Assembly (NCBI GenBank): GCA_019418225.1
Contig: DYCF01000004.1
Coordinates: forward strand, 62,001 to 126,000
Direction: 5' to 3'
From: Clostridiales bacterium
GTDB taxonomy: Bacteria; Bacillota; Clostridia; Lachnospirales; Cellulosilyticaceae
Length of the DNA: 64,000 nt
The translations under genes and the position numbers were made by a program. Below are positions 7,592 to 16,743 of the stretch, piece after piece. Every line of letters starts with the position of its first letter. Position 1 is the first letter of the stretch. A model generated the notes under the pieces. The model was not told the origin of the DNA, ran no database searches, and saw nothing but the letters and a program-made list of their open reading frames with translations.

Positions 7592-10500
7592 CTATTTCTT
7601 CAATAATGTATTAAGTCTCATTAATACTACCATCATCTCAGCTCTTGTAAGTTCTTTTTGAGGCGCCATTGTACCTTCAGCTACGCCTTCTAAAACACCT
7701 GTTTCATAGCAATATTTTAATGCCTCTTCATACATTGTTTCTTTTGTATCTTCAAAGCCTTCAAAGTTTCTTGTTCTTTCCAATCTACCCTCTGTAATTT
7801 CATAAATAACTTCAGCTAAAAGTGCTCTTGAAAGCGGTTCATTTTCCAGTTTTGCTACATTTCTTAATGTTTCTTCTTTTAGCTTACTCCCTATAGACAT
7901 CTCATGTCCATAAGCCCAATGCTCTGAATCTGTCCAATATTTACTGACAGTTTCTCGCGGTAATTGGGTTGTTATTTGATGATTTAGCAGTAACATACGG
8001 TCCAAGAAAGTAAAGGCATCATTGACCCTCACACTTTCATTTGGTGCAAACTGCGTTTTACTTATTCCTTGTGTAATCCCCTCATTAACAGCTGTTTCTA
8101 TAGCCGCACTCGCCCAGTGGGCTGAAGGCACGTCTCTAAAGGTTATACTTTCACCTTTTTTAAGAGTAATGTGCATATAGGTTAACCCTAATTCTTTTAA
8201 TGCCGCTTCATCTTGCCATAATGTGGTAAACTCTTCTGCTGTAAATATTCCATTTTGATTGAGCCAACTTAAGTCTTCCTTAGTCCCTAATAAAGTATAA
8301 GGCATATAATTTTTAAGATGAGCTAATACTTCTTTTTGTGTTTCAGCATTTAATTTCTTATAGGCATTTAAAAATTTATTACTTGTTGTTTGCTGAACAG
8401 TTACAGAGGAACTACCGCTACTTGGCCTTTGACTTCCCGAGTTGCCATTATTACCTTCATTTGGCTTGCTGTCTTCTCCGGGTTTATTACCTTCATTTGG
8501 CTTACTATCTTCTCCTGGGTTATTACCTTCTTCTGGCTTGCTGTCTTCTTCATCTGCTGCTATAAGATAACACAAGAAATCATCTATTGTTCCCCAACCA
8601 CCTGCATCACTTTTAATCGCCATACCAATTGTGATGCTGTCTTCTTCTACTGGAATTTCACTAAGCTCAGGTTTCTGCCAGTTTACCCAACCATCTACTC
8701 CTGTTTCAGCCTTATAAAGCTTATCACCTACTTGTGCATAGAGATACATTTCACTATTTTCACAATCTCCACCTTGTAGTGCTGCACTTATAGTATAAGT
8801 ACCTGATTCCAAACCTGTCAGTGTCTGTGAAATTGTAAAGTTAATCTCACTATCATTCCAGAAATGAACGCTATAGTCACCACTTGCTGCATCTCCTGCC
8901 TTATTTTGATAGCTAACATATGAACTGCTATCTCCTAAATAGTCTATTTGCCACATACTACGGTCTGTACCTTCAAAGCTAGAATTTTGAACAAGGTTCC
9001 GTGGTTTGATTTGCACTATACATTTTACTTCACGTGCTTCTTCAACCGTTCCTGTAATCTTATAAGTGCCAACACCTGATTTAATTGCCGCCTCCACTTC
9101 TTCTTGGTCCCATATGACAGCAAAACTCTCTTTTGTCCCATCATTATAATACCCTAAAATACTTTGTGGTAACTTAACACTGTCGCCTAATTCTACTGTT
9201 ATTTTTAATTCTTCAAAACTAGAAAGCACTTTCTTTCCGACAGCACCATTTTTTAAATAACGATATGTATATAATGAAGGAAGAATCCTACCCTCTGCAT
9301 CAAAGAATGCTTCATTATCCCATGAACTTCCCCCATACCACTTTCCTGCATCTTCTGCATCATATTCGGCTGCAAACTTAGACGCCCAACCGGAACCATA
9401 TTGTTCCCATTTTTCTTGACGTGCTTCTAAAGTCTCATCAGGTACACTAATCCAAGCAGGTTCCCAGTAAAATACACCTATACCTGCTTCACCTATATCC
9501 ACTACTGCTTGTACTACATCTCTTAAAGCGTTAGCTTGACCTTGTGGTGAAATTTCATAATTTAAAGTTTGTCCAGTTTTGGGTGCAGAATTTTCATGAC
9601 CATCTGTGTCTTCTTTTGTATAAACATAAGAAGTTTCTGCTACCATTACCTTTTTATCATATGTATCTGCCACTTCTTTAAGCACAGCTGTTAGGTTTTC
9701 TAAGCTACCATGCCAAAATGGATAATATGAGCTTGCAAATACATCATAATCTACATTATAAGTATCAAGTTGTTTAGCAAAGTTCGCATAATTCCCACTG
9801 CGTTCCGGATTCGTAAAGTGAAGCGCTATTAAAATATTTTCATCTATCTCTCGAATGGCACGACTTCCTGCATTAAATAACTTGCTTCTATTCTCCCACT
9901 CTTTTTCCCCACAGAAGGAATTGGTGGTTTCATTGCCTACTTGAACCATGCCTACATCTACACCTGCTTTTATAAGTGCTTGTAAGCTCGCTTTGGTATA
10001 CTCATATACAGCTTGCTCTTTTTCTTCCAAAGTATAGTTTTCCCATGCTTTAGGTGCCTTTTGCTTAGCTGGATCTGCCCAAAAATCTGAATAATGGAAG
10101 TCTACGAAAACTCTCATCCCAGCTTTTGTTGCACGCTGACCAATTTGAATAGCTTTTTCAAGGTCATTATTTCCACCGCCATAGCCATTGCCCTCTGCGT
10201 CATAAGGGTCATTCCAAATACGCACACGTACATAATTTGTTCCTGCATCTTTTAAAATCTTGCAAAGATCCTCAGCTACACCTTCTTCATTATAATATAC
10301 AACGCCGCTCTCTTCTTGCGCAATAAGACTTGAGATATCGGCACCTTTCATAAAATCATCTGGAAGACCCTTGACATATTCCACAAAAATGTCTGCTTCT
10401 TCTGGCACAGGAACTTCCTCTTCCTTTTCCACTGCTACTAAGCTAATTTCATCAATATAACTATACGCATTTGGCATGCCTGTAATCTCAATTGTCATTA

Positions 10501-10969
10501 GAACATCATCAGGCATGGCATTTTCAAATGTCATACTTACTTTTTGCCAAGTATTCCATCCTTCATTAATTTGAATTGCTGAAGATGTCGTACTGCCTGC
10601 ATGAAATTTAAGCATTGCATCGCCGCCGCCCATGACATAAGCTGACAATGTATACTCTCCTGCTGGCAAGTCCTTCACAACTTGTGACCAGCTCATCGTA
10701 TGTGATGTTTCCTGAGCATCATCTACCCAATAAGTCATGGCATAGTCACCCTCTTGTTTGCTAATCCCTTGCACATCGCTATAAGCTTTCGCTTCTACCT
10801 TAGCGCTCTCCCAAGACGTACTTGTAATATTCCAGTCACGCCACACGTGCTCACTTTCCTCAAAGCTGCCATTTACAATATATTCTTTCCCACTTGCTGC
10901 AAAGCATTGCAATGGCATACCTGTCATACATAAACATAAAACTAATAAGTAGATTATTCTTTTTTTCAT
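7592..10969 (-). CDS. ganB: S-layer-anchored arabinogalactan endo-beta-1,4-galactanase (GH53)
   Basis: An 1125-residue modular secreted enzyme. Order: signal peptide (about 1-25, ending CFAA); a jelly-roll carbohydrate-binding module at 30-180 resembling galactan-binding CBM61; the GH53 barrel at about 205-575, with acid/base Glu347 in VQVGNE and nucleophile Glu445 in VMVAE; a bacterial Ig-like domain at about 585-655; a second binding module at 658-805; a linker of 12-residue repeats (808-845); and S-layer homology repeats at about 943-1125 (FRDVPSAHWA, YWTDSEHWA, FEDTKE). GH53 cuts beta-1,4-galactan side chains of pectin; the SLH part should hold the enzyme on the cell wall. It is the last gene of an operon ordered like Bacillus ganSPQAB. 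A terminator-like hairpin before it suggests partly separate expression. Confidence 0.93.
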   Translation of the reverse strand: MKKRIIYLLVLCLCMTGMPLQCFAASGKEYIVNGSFEESEHVWRDWNITSTSWESAKVEAKAYSDVQGISKQEGDYAMTYWVDDAQETSHTMSWSQVVKDLPAGEYTLSAYVMGGGDAMLKFHAGSTTSSAIQINEGWNTWQKVSMTFENAMPDDVLMTIEITGMPNAYSYIDEISLVAVEKEEEVPVPEEADIFVEYVKGLPDDFMKGADISSLIAQEESGVVYYNEEGVAEDLCKILKDAGTNYVRVRIWNDPYDAEGNGYGGGNNDLEKAIQIGQRATKAGMRVFVDFHYSDFWADPAKQKAPKAWENYTLEEKEQAVYEYTKASLQALIKAGVDVGMVQVGNETTNSFCGEKEWENRSKLFNAGSRAIREIDENILIALHFTNPERSGNYANFAKQLDTYNVDYDVFASSYYPFWHGSLENLTAVLKEVADTYDKKVMVAETSYVYTKEDTDGHENSAPKTGQTLNYEISPQGQANALRDVVQAVVDIGEAGIGVFYWEPAWISVPDETLEARQEKWEQYGSGWASKFAAEYDAEDAGKWYGGSSWDNEAFFDAEGRILPSLYTYRYLKNGAVGKKVLSSFEELKITVELGDSVKLPQSILGYYNDGTKESFAVIWDQEEVEAAIKSGVGTYKITGTVEEAREVKCIVQIKPRNLVQNSSFEGTDRSMWQIDYLGDSSSYVSYQNKAGDAASGDYSVHFWNDSEINFTISQTLTGLESGTYTISAALQGGDCENSEMYLYAQVGDKLYKAETGVDGWVNWQKPELSEIPVEEDSITIGMAIKSDAGGWGTIDDFLCYLIAADEEDSKPEEGNNPGEDSKPNEGNKPGEDSKPNEGNNGNSGSQRPSSGSSSVTVQQTTSNKFLNAYKKLNAETQKEVLAHLKNYMPYTLLGTKEDLSWLNQNGIFTAEEFTTLWQDEAALKELGLTYMHITLKKGESITFRDVPSAHWASAAIETAVNEGITQGISKTQFAPNESVRVNDAFTFLDRMLLLNHQITTQLPRETVSKYWTDSEHWAYGHEMSIGSKLKEETLRNVAKLENEPLSRALLAEVIYEITEGRLERTRNFEGFEDTKETMYEEALKYCYETGVLEGVAEGTMAPQKELTRAEMMVVLMRLNTLLKK
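8455..8550 (-). repeat. 36-bp tandem repeat encoding the galactanase linker
   Basis: Units start at 8455, 8491 and 8527, an exact 36-bp period, and encode the 12-residue unit DSKPNEGNKPGE with small changes. The copies are nearly identical at DNA level, so the number may vary between strains. The repeat keeps the reading frame and is a flexible acidic/proline linker, not a CRISPR. Confidence 0.85.
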
Positions 10970-11023
10970 TTTCTCACCTATTCCTTTGTATGCTTAAACT
11001 TATTTTTAAAATGTCTTTATACT

Positions 11024-11087
11024 AAAAAAGAAGCCTGTGCCGACAAATACTATATACTTGATATATAATGGGTACATGCTTCTTTTA
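11024..11087 (-). terminator. Hairpin between GH35 and GH53 genes
   Basis: The arms AAAAGAAGC and GCTTCTTTT are extended by imperfect pairing around a long AT-rich loop. TTTTTT follows on the minus strand. It probably ends most transcripts after the beta-galactosidase gene and tunes galactanase expression. Confidence 0.65.
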
Positions 11088-11101
11088 AAAATTGCTTTAC
11101 T

Positions 11102-13168
11102 TTAAATTGTAAATGTATGTGCGTATTCACTTTCGGCTGTGACTTTTTTAAGCTCACATGCTCTACCGTCTTTCATTTCTGGCCATTTTTCTAAGAAAAT
11201 AGGTGCATTTTCTTCAAGTGGCATAATTTCAAGACGAAGTTTTTGTGGGAAATCAAAACGTTTTGTGCCTACCTCCCATACTTTACCGGTATAGAAATGA
11301 TCATCTATATAGTCTTCACCTAAATATAATTTACCACCATCACCAGCAAAATCAATTTGAAGGAATAAATCATTTTGCATAGCATCTTGTTTTTCTACTG
11401 TAATTTCATAAACGTTCTTTTCATCACTTTGTGAAATAAGCTTATAAGTTACTTGTGGCACTACCACAGCCCTTGAAGCTTCATACACTGCAAACTGACC
11501 TTCATTTTCCTTTTTCTTAAAGCCTTCTGGCACAACTTCAAGGTCTGGATAAACTTTAAAGTTTACTTTTCCTCTACCAATTATCTCAATACCTTTACTT
11601 GTTTGCAGTACTGCAGCTTGACTAATGATTAAGCGTTCTGTCTCACCTTGTATTTTCCAAGCATTTTTAGCTTCTTCTTTTGTTAAAGTCATAATTTCTG
11701 CATCACCAAGTGACCCTTCAATTTCATAGCTAATTGCTTTATCACTATAAAAGACATATGTTTTTTCATTTAATTTACAAAGCGGTGTTGCTGAAATCGT
11801 CTTAAGCACAGCCTGACCAACTGACATATTAAATGGATAGAAGAAAAATTCGCCATTTTCAATATCTGTAGCTGCATATGTAAGTGTTTCATTTTCAAGC
11901 GGTACAGTTAGTACAACATCTTTGTGTGCTTTCATTTCATAACGACGTTGATAATTATTCACAAAAATATAGCCTGATTTACCGTTGTGTCTATAACTTG
12001 TACGAAGGTCTTCAAAGTTTGTAGGATAAAGTGGATTACTTTCAGGCATAATGGCAGGCATTTCACATAGCTGACTACCAAAGTCTTTTACAAACATTGT
12101 AAGGAGTTTAATCTCTTTATAAGTTTCTGACACTTGCCCATATTGTCTAATCGGTGCTCTAAAATCATATGAAAGCTCTGGGAGGTCATTAATAGAACCT
12201 GTTGCTTTAGATTCCTGTAAGAATGAAAGCTTTCCTTTTGGATTTGTACCCCCATGATACATATAGTAACCCAACAAGTTTACACCACTTCCTAATTTCA
12301 CCATAGACATCGCACCAATATCTGTTTCTGTTGCTACGGGCCTTCTATGGTGCGTCACTTGAAGACCACCCCCAAGCTCGGCGGTTAAATATGGGAATTT
12401 ATTAATATCAAAGGTGATACCTGTTCCAAAGCCAAAATCACTTCCGATATTATGGTCGTTGCGTTCATGGGTAAAGATATAGTTACCACTTGGTTCAATC
12501 TCTGTAAGTCTTTGATCCCAAGGTGCTTCACAATACCCCCCCATTACAGGTAGCAGCCCACCAGTTACAGCACCGCCCCAACCTGTTGCAGTATATATAG
12601 GCACTTCAAAACCTATTTCCTTCGCCATTTGAGTGAGAATGCGCATATGCTGCTCGCCTTCTTCACCATTTAAGCCACCGCAGTGACCATATTCATTTTC
12701 TATTTGAAGCCCAATAATAGGCCCATTATCTTTAAACAACAATCCCTTAACTTGTTCATATATCTTTGTATAGAACTTACGTACTTCTTCTAAGTACGCT
12801 GCATCATTGCTACGTACTTCAAAATCTTTGTGAAGAAGCCAATCTGGAAATCCTCCATTTCTCGCTTCTGCATGGCACCAAGGTCCTACACGAAGAATCA
12901 TTTTAAGACCACAATCTTTACATGTTTCTACAAAGCATCTTAAATCTTTATCACCTTCAAAGTCATACTGACCTTCAATTTCTTCATGATGAATCCAAAG
13001 GACATAGGAAGAAACAACGTCTACGCCCCCTGCTTTCATTTTATAAAGAGATTCACGCCAATACTTTTTAGGATATCTTGAATAATGAATTTCCCCCATA
13101 ATTGGGAACCAAGGTTTATTATCTTTTAGCATATATTTCTCATTGTAACCAAATGCTGTATTGTTCAT
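11102..13168 (-). CDS. Beta-galactosidase, GH35 family, cytoplasmic
   Basis: 688 residues from the chosen start, no signal peptide. The GH35 barrel opens with PIMGEIHYSRYPKKYW, continues with SYVLWIHHE, LRVGPWCHAEARNGGFPDWL and the acid/base motif QIENEYG (Glu159); the likely nucleophile is Glu264 in YLTAE. C-terminal beta domains follow. It would release galactose from imported galacto-oligosaccharides. The Bacillus gan operon carries a GH42 enzyme at this position, so GH35 is a family swap. An in-frame ATG at 13186 gives six more residues, but AGAGGA seven nt before the ATG at 13168 makes the shorter form likelier. Both starts lie within 21 nt of the permease stop, consistent with one transcript. 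Confidence 0.9.
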   Translation of the reverse strand: MNNTAFGYNEKYMLKDNKPWFPIMGEIHYSRYPKKYWRESLYKMKAGGVDVVSSYVLWIHHEEIEGQYDFEGDKDLRCFVETCKDCGLKMILRVGPWCHAEARNGGFPDWLLHKDFEVRSNDAAYLEEVRKFYTKIYEQVKGLLFKDNGPIIGLQIENEYGHCGGLNGEEGEQHMRILTQMAKEIGFEVPIYTATGWGGAVTGGLLPVMGGYCEAPWDQRLTEIEPSGNYIFTHERNDHNIGSDFGFGTGITFDINKFPYLTAELGGGLQVTHHRRPVATETDIGAMSMVKLGSGVNLLGYYMYHGGTNPKGKLSFLQESKATGSINDLPELSYDFRAPIRQYGQVSETYKEIKLLTMFVKDFGSQLCEMPAIMPESNPLYPTNFEDLRTSYRHNGKSGYIFVNNYQRRYEMKAHKDVVLTVPLENETLTYAATDIENGEFFFYPFNMSVGQAVLKTISATPLCKLNEKTYVFYSDKAISYEIEGSLGDAEIMTLTKEEAKNAWKIQGETERLIISQAAVLQTSKGIEIIGRGKVNFKVYPDLEVVPEGFKKKENEGQFAVYEASRAVVVPQVTYKLISQSDEKNVYEITVEKQDAMQNDLFLQIDFAGDGGKLYLGEDYIDDHFYTGKVWEVGTKRFDFPQKLRLEIMPLEENAPIFLEKWPEMKDGRACELKKVTAESEYAHTFTI

Positions 13169-13188
13169 TTTATTTCCTCTTTCCATTC

Positions 13189-14031
13189 TTATTCCTTAAC
13201 TGCTGCGCCGCCCATACTTGTAATCATTGTTTTTTGCATTACCATAAAGAAGATAATAAATGGCACTGCAATCAAAAGAGCTCCAGCTGCAAATGTTGTA
13301 AATTCATTTTTCTTTTCTGTTAAAAAGCTACTATATAAGCCGAGTGCTAAAGTTTGTTTATCTGAAGAACGAAGCACCATTTTAGGGAAGATATAGTCCA
13401 TCCAAGGTGCTGTAAAGCTAGAAATACCTAAGAAAATAATAATTGGCCTTGCAACTGGTAAAATAACACCTGTAAATATTTTAAAGTGACTAGCCCCATC
13501 AATTCTAGCTGCCTCATCTAAGCTCTTCGGAATAGTATCCATATAACTTTTTACCATCCAAGTATTATAAGGAATGTTTCCTGCTAGATAGACAAGAATA
13601 AGTCCCCAAAGCGTATCAAGCCCACCAATGCGAAGTAAAATAACATAAATGGCTACCATCCCTACGAAAGAAGGGAAGATTTGTAAGATAAGCATTGTCA
13701 TCATCATACTTTTTTTCATTGTAAATTGAAAACGTGAGAAAACATAAGCACCAAGTGATGCTACGATGACTGTTGCAAGTGATGTACAAACTGCTACATA
13801 CAGTGTGTTTTGAAACCATTTACCATAGTTTGTCTTTGTAAATAGTTCTTCAAAATGTTTAAATGTAATCCCATCACCAAATGGAATAATGCTTAATGTT
13901 GCAATAGAGTTACCTGGTGCAAAGGCTCCACTTACAACATACATAAGAGGATAAATTACAAATAATGACGTTCCTATTAAGAATAATAATACAAATGCTA
14001 AGTTGATCTTTTTAATCACTTTATTACTCAT
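13189..14031 (-). CDS. ganQ: Galacto-oligosaccharide ABC transporter permease (MalG-type)
   Basis: A 280-residue inner-membrane permease with six predicted helices. The cytoplasmic ATPase-contact loop shows the EAA signature EAARIDGASHFKIFTGVILPVARP. The C-terminal helix after TFAAGALLIAVPFIIFF is typical of MalG. Its start overlaps the MalF-type stop as TAATG, so the two permeases are translated in step. No ATPase gene lies in this operon. Substrate assignment rests on the flanking GH35 and GH53 genes. Confidence 0.9.
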   Translation of the reverse strand: MSNKVIKKINLAFVLLFLIGTSLFVIYPLMYVVSGAFAPGNSIATLSIIPFGDGITFKHFEELFTKTNYGKWFQNTLYVAVCTSLATVIVASLGAYVFSRFQFTMKKSMMMTMLILQIFPSFVGMVAIYVILLRIGGLDTLWGLILVYLAGNIPYNTWMVKSYMDTIPKSLDEAARIDGASHFKIFTGVILPVARPIIIFLGISSFTAPWMDYIFPKMVLRSSDKQTLALGLYSSFLTEKKNEFTTFAAGALLIAVPFIIFFMVMQKTMITSMGGAAVKE

Positions 14032-15353
14032 TAGATTTCACCATCCTTATAAGCTTTTGTTTTTCTAAAGTTGTAAATTGCAAATGGTGCAAGTACAACA
14101 AAGATGACAATCGCTAGCACTGCTGCATAGTTGTATTTCAGTAAATTAACCGTTAACTTATAAATCCATGTCACTAAAATATCTGTACCACCCGCGCCAG
14201 TTGTTGTACTATCTGCTACAACTGGGTAACCTGTCGTTAAGAAGAAAATTGAACCAAAGTTATTGATATTGTGTGTGAACGACATAATAATAAGTGGTGT
14301 TGTTTGATATAAAACGATTGGTAAAATCATTTTTTTGAAGATCTGGAACTGACTTGCACCGTCAATTTTAGCTGCTTCATAAATATCAGGTGAAATAGCT
14401 GTCATAGAACCTGTAATAAGGAGCATGAAATAAGGGAATCCTGCCCATAGATTTACCATAACACAGACGAATTTAGCCAGCCACTCATTACTCAGCCATG
14501 GGAGCCCTGAATTTGCAAGCCCAAGTGCTATCAATGTACGATTAACGACTCCGAAACTACCATTTAATAAGTTGCTCCATACAAGCATACTTACAATAGC
14601 AGGTACAGCATAAGGTAAAATAAAGATTGTCCTAAAAACAGGTGCAATTTTAAGATTACTTTGTTGTAAAATGACAGCCATAATCATCCCACCAAAGTAA
14701 CATGTAAGTGTTGCAAGTGCCCCCCAAACTACTGTCCAAATCGCAACACGTGCAAAACCGGTTGACCAGGCACTATTTCCACCAAACATGGCTTTAAAAT
14801 TGGCAAATCCAACCCAGTCTACTGTATTATTAGGCGGAATATGATCTGGCGCCGCATAATTAGTAAAGGCTACACACGCTGAGAAAACAAGAGGTACAAC
14901 TACAAAGAATAATACAAGCCCTACAGTAGGGGCTAATGCTAAAATAGGAAAAGCTTTTTGAGAGGTATCTGAAATAATATTTTTTTCATTTTTAAAATAA
15001 CCAAATGTACAATAATCTTTATATGATTTTAATGCACTCTTAACAGAAATGATATAAATCGCTACAAAGATAAAAATAACTGCTAATATAATCACACCAT
15101 CTATGAGCATGAAAATAGAATTATCACGTTGTTTTACAGGTAAATTAGGTTGTGGACTTCCCAGTGTAATCAAATTAATGATTTTTTGAACAACCATAGG
15201 TGAACAAATTAACATTAAAATTTCAATTAACGCATAAAACAAACCTTTTATATATTCCTTTAAGTAAAGAATGTGGCCAAGTCCCATAAATAATATGGAG
15301 CTTATAAGTACTTTTTTTCTAGAAGACCCATCTGGCTGCACTTTTGTTTGCAT
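14031..15353 (-). CDS. ganP: Galacto-oligosaccharide ABC transporter permease (MalF-type, long N-terminus)
   Basis: A 440-residue permease with about eight membrane helices. Residues 1-150 form the extra N-terminal part seen in GanP-like permeases (ILFMGLGHILYLKEYIKGLFYALIEI, then RDNSIFMLIDGV). The permease core follows with the EAA loop EAAKIDGASQFQIFKKMILP. It forms the channel with the MalG-type partner. A long stem-loop separates it from the upstream binding-protein gene, which probably lowers permease relative to binding-protein synthesis. Confidence 0.9.
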   Translation of the reverse strand: MQTKVQPDGSSRKKVLISSILFMGLGHILYLKEYIKGLFYALIEILMLICSPMVVQKIINLITLGSPQPNLPVKQRDNSIFMLIDGVIILAVIFIFVAIYIISVKSALKSYKDYCTFGYFKNEKNIISDTSQKAFPILALAPTVGLVLFFVVVPLVFSACVAFTNYAAPDHIPPNNTVDWVGFANFKAMFGGNSAWSTGFARVAIWTVVWGALATLTCYFGGMIMAVILQQSNLKIAPVFRTIFILPYAVPAIVSMLVWSNLLNGSFGVVNRTLIALGLANSGLPWLSNEWLAKFVCVMVNLWAGFPYFMLLITGSMTAISPDIYEAAKIDGASQFQIFKKMILPIVLYQTTPLIIMSFTHNINNFGSIFFLTTGYPVVADSTTTGAGGTDILVTWIYKLTVNLLKYNYAAVLAIVIFVVLAPFAIYNFRKTKAYKDGEI

Positions 15354-15397
15354 AAATCCACCTCTTATCTTATTTTTTAATCAAATGATTGCATTTT

Positions 15398-15447
15398 AAA
15401 GAGGTTGCAAGAAGGCGTTTCGAAAGTGCCCTTCCCACAACCTCTTT
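15398..15447 (-). other. Intercistronic stem-loop between binding protein and permease genes
   Basis: The arms AAAGAGGTTG and CAACCTCTTT enclose an inner GAAGGC/GCCCTTC stem. No U-tract follows on the minus strand, so it looks more like an mRNA-stabilising or partial-termination element than a full terminator. A comparable element sits at the same place in the maltodextrin operon (36342-36371). Confidence 0.65.
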
Positions 15448-15462
15448 CATTTATCATTATGG

Positions 15463-16722
15463 CTATTGTGCTAAAATTGCTGTATTACAAGCATCTAATT
15501 CTTTTTGAACATCTGCACCGTCCCAGATATTTGCACTAGCTGCTTTCATAGCATCCCAGAAAGCATTCATTTGAGGAATAGAAGGCATTGGGAATGCATA
15601 GTCAAGTTGTGTTAAGAATCCTTCAATATATGGACTGTCTACGCTGCAGTTAATTGCTGGAAGTGCACCTGTAAGATCAAAACGTAATTTTTGCATTTCT
15701 TCTGATACTAAGAACTCAGAGAATAATGCTGCTTCATTTGGATAATCACTATATGCTGATACGAACATTGCACGAGTACCTGCAAATGATGCAGCTGGTG
15801 TATCATTACCTGGAAGGCTTGGAAGTGGTGCTACCCCGAAGTTAAGTCCAGCTTCTTCAAAAGTTGCTACGTTCCATAAACCTGTAATATAAAGAGCTAC
15901 ATTACCACTGCTGAATGCTGAATCACAAGCAGCTGTTGTAAGGTCAGCTGATGGAATATCAAGTGCTGGTCTTAAGCTTTGGAAGAATTTCATACCTTCT
16001 ACAGAAGCTTCTGAATTGATATTTGTATTTGTTGTATCTGTTCCATCTGGTCCAAATAAGCGGTTATCCTCACTTGTTGTAAAGATGATTGTATAATAAC
16101 CATTTTCTACATCCATCATAAATCCATATTGATTATTATGTGATGCATTAAATTCTTCACTAAATGCTTTTAAATCTTCCCATGTTGTTGGCACCTCTTC
16201 TTCTGTAATTAAATCTTTATTATAGAAAAGTGCATATGTTTCTGCTGAAACTGGGTAACCGTACATTGTGCCGTCATATGTAAGCGCTGTACTACATGCA
16301 CCTAATACATTTTCTGCAAGTGTATCAGGATTAACCGTTGGTAGAATATGTCCACCTGCAACAAGTTCACCAAGTTTATCATGTGGTGCTGCAAATACAT
16401 CTGGTCCTACACCGGCTGGCCCATCTAATGCAATTTGGCTTGTTGTATCACCCAATTCTACATTTACATATTCAATAGAAATATTAGGATATTTTGCTGT
16501 AAAAGCGTCACCTGCTTGTTTGATAAATTCATCAGGCCCACCTGTTGATTCCCATACTTTTAAAGTAATAGAATCACTTGTGATTTCTGCACTTGATGCT
16601 GCTTCGCTTGATGCTGGTGTCTCTGTTGATGCCGTTTCCCCAGCTCCATTACTGCCACATCCTACACTCATTGTACCTGCTACACACATTGCTGTTAATA
16701 ATGCTAATTTCTTAAGTTTCAT
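15463..16722 (-). CDS. ganS: Sugar ABC transporter substrate-binding lipoprotein
   Basis: 419 residues with a lipoprotein signal ending in SVGC (Cys22), then a Ser/Ala/Glu-rich tether and a maltose-binding-protein-like fold (family 1 extracellular solute-binding protein; LKVWESTGGPDEFIKQ, GVGPDVFAAPHDKLGELV, GYPVSAETYALFYNKDL). It should capture galacto-oligosaccharides at the membrane surface for the two downstream permeases. AAGGAGGTA precedes the ATG. It starts 21 nt after the LacI-type gene, so regulator and transporter probably share a transcript. Confidence 0.9.
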   Translation of the reverse strand: MKLKKLALLTAMCVAGTMSVGCGSNGAGETASTETPASSEAASSAEITSDSITLKVWESTGGPDEFIKQAGDAFTAKYPNISIEYVNVELGDTTSQIALDGPAGVGPDVFAAPHDKLGELVAGGHILPTVNPDTLAENVLGACSTALTYDGTMYGYPVSAETYALFYNKDLITEEEVPTTWEDLKAFSEEFNASHNNQYGFMMDVENGYYTIIFTTSEDNRLFGPDGTDTTNTNINSEASVEGMKFFQSLRPALDIPSADLTTAACDSAFSSGNVALYITGLWNVATFEEAGLNFGVAPLPSLPGNDTPAASFAGTRAMFVSAYSDYPNEAALFSEFLVSEEMQKLRFDLTGALPAINCSVDSPYIEGFLTQLDYAFPMPSIPQMNAFWDAMKAASANIWDGADVQKELDACNTAILAQ

Positions 16723-16743
16723 AAAAACTACCTCCTTATAAAT

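Noticed and set aside
8455..8550. 36-bp spaced repeats considered as CRISPR
   Set aside because: They are contiguous, in frame with a protein linker, and have no spacers or cas genes nearby.
8390..8779. Open frame of about 129 codons on the plus strand opposite the galactanase linker
   Set aside because: It mirrors the repeat-rich linker, has no ribosome binding site and encodes a low-complexity hydrophobic string; it is an antisense shadow.
16268..16741. Plus-strand open frame of 157 codons opposite the galactan binding protein gene
   Set aside because: No ribosome binding site and full overlap with a well-supported lipoprotein gene.
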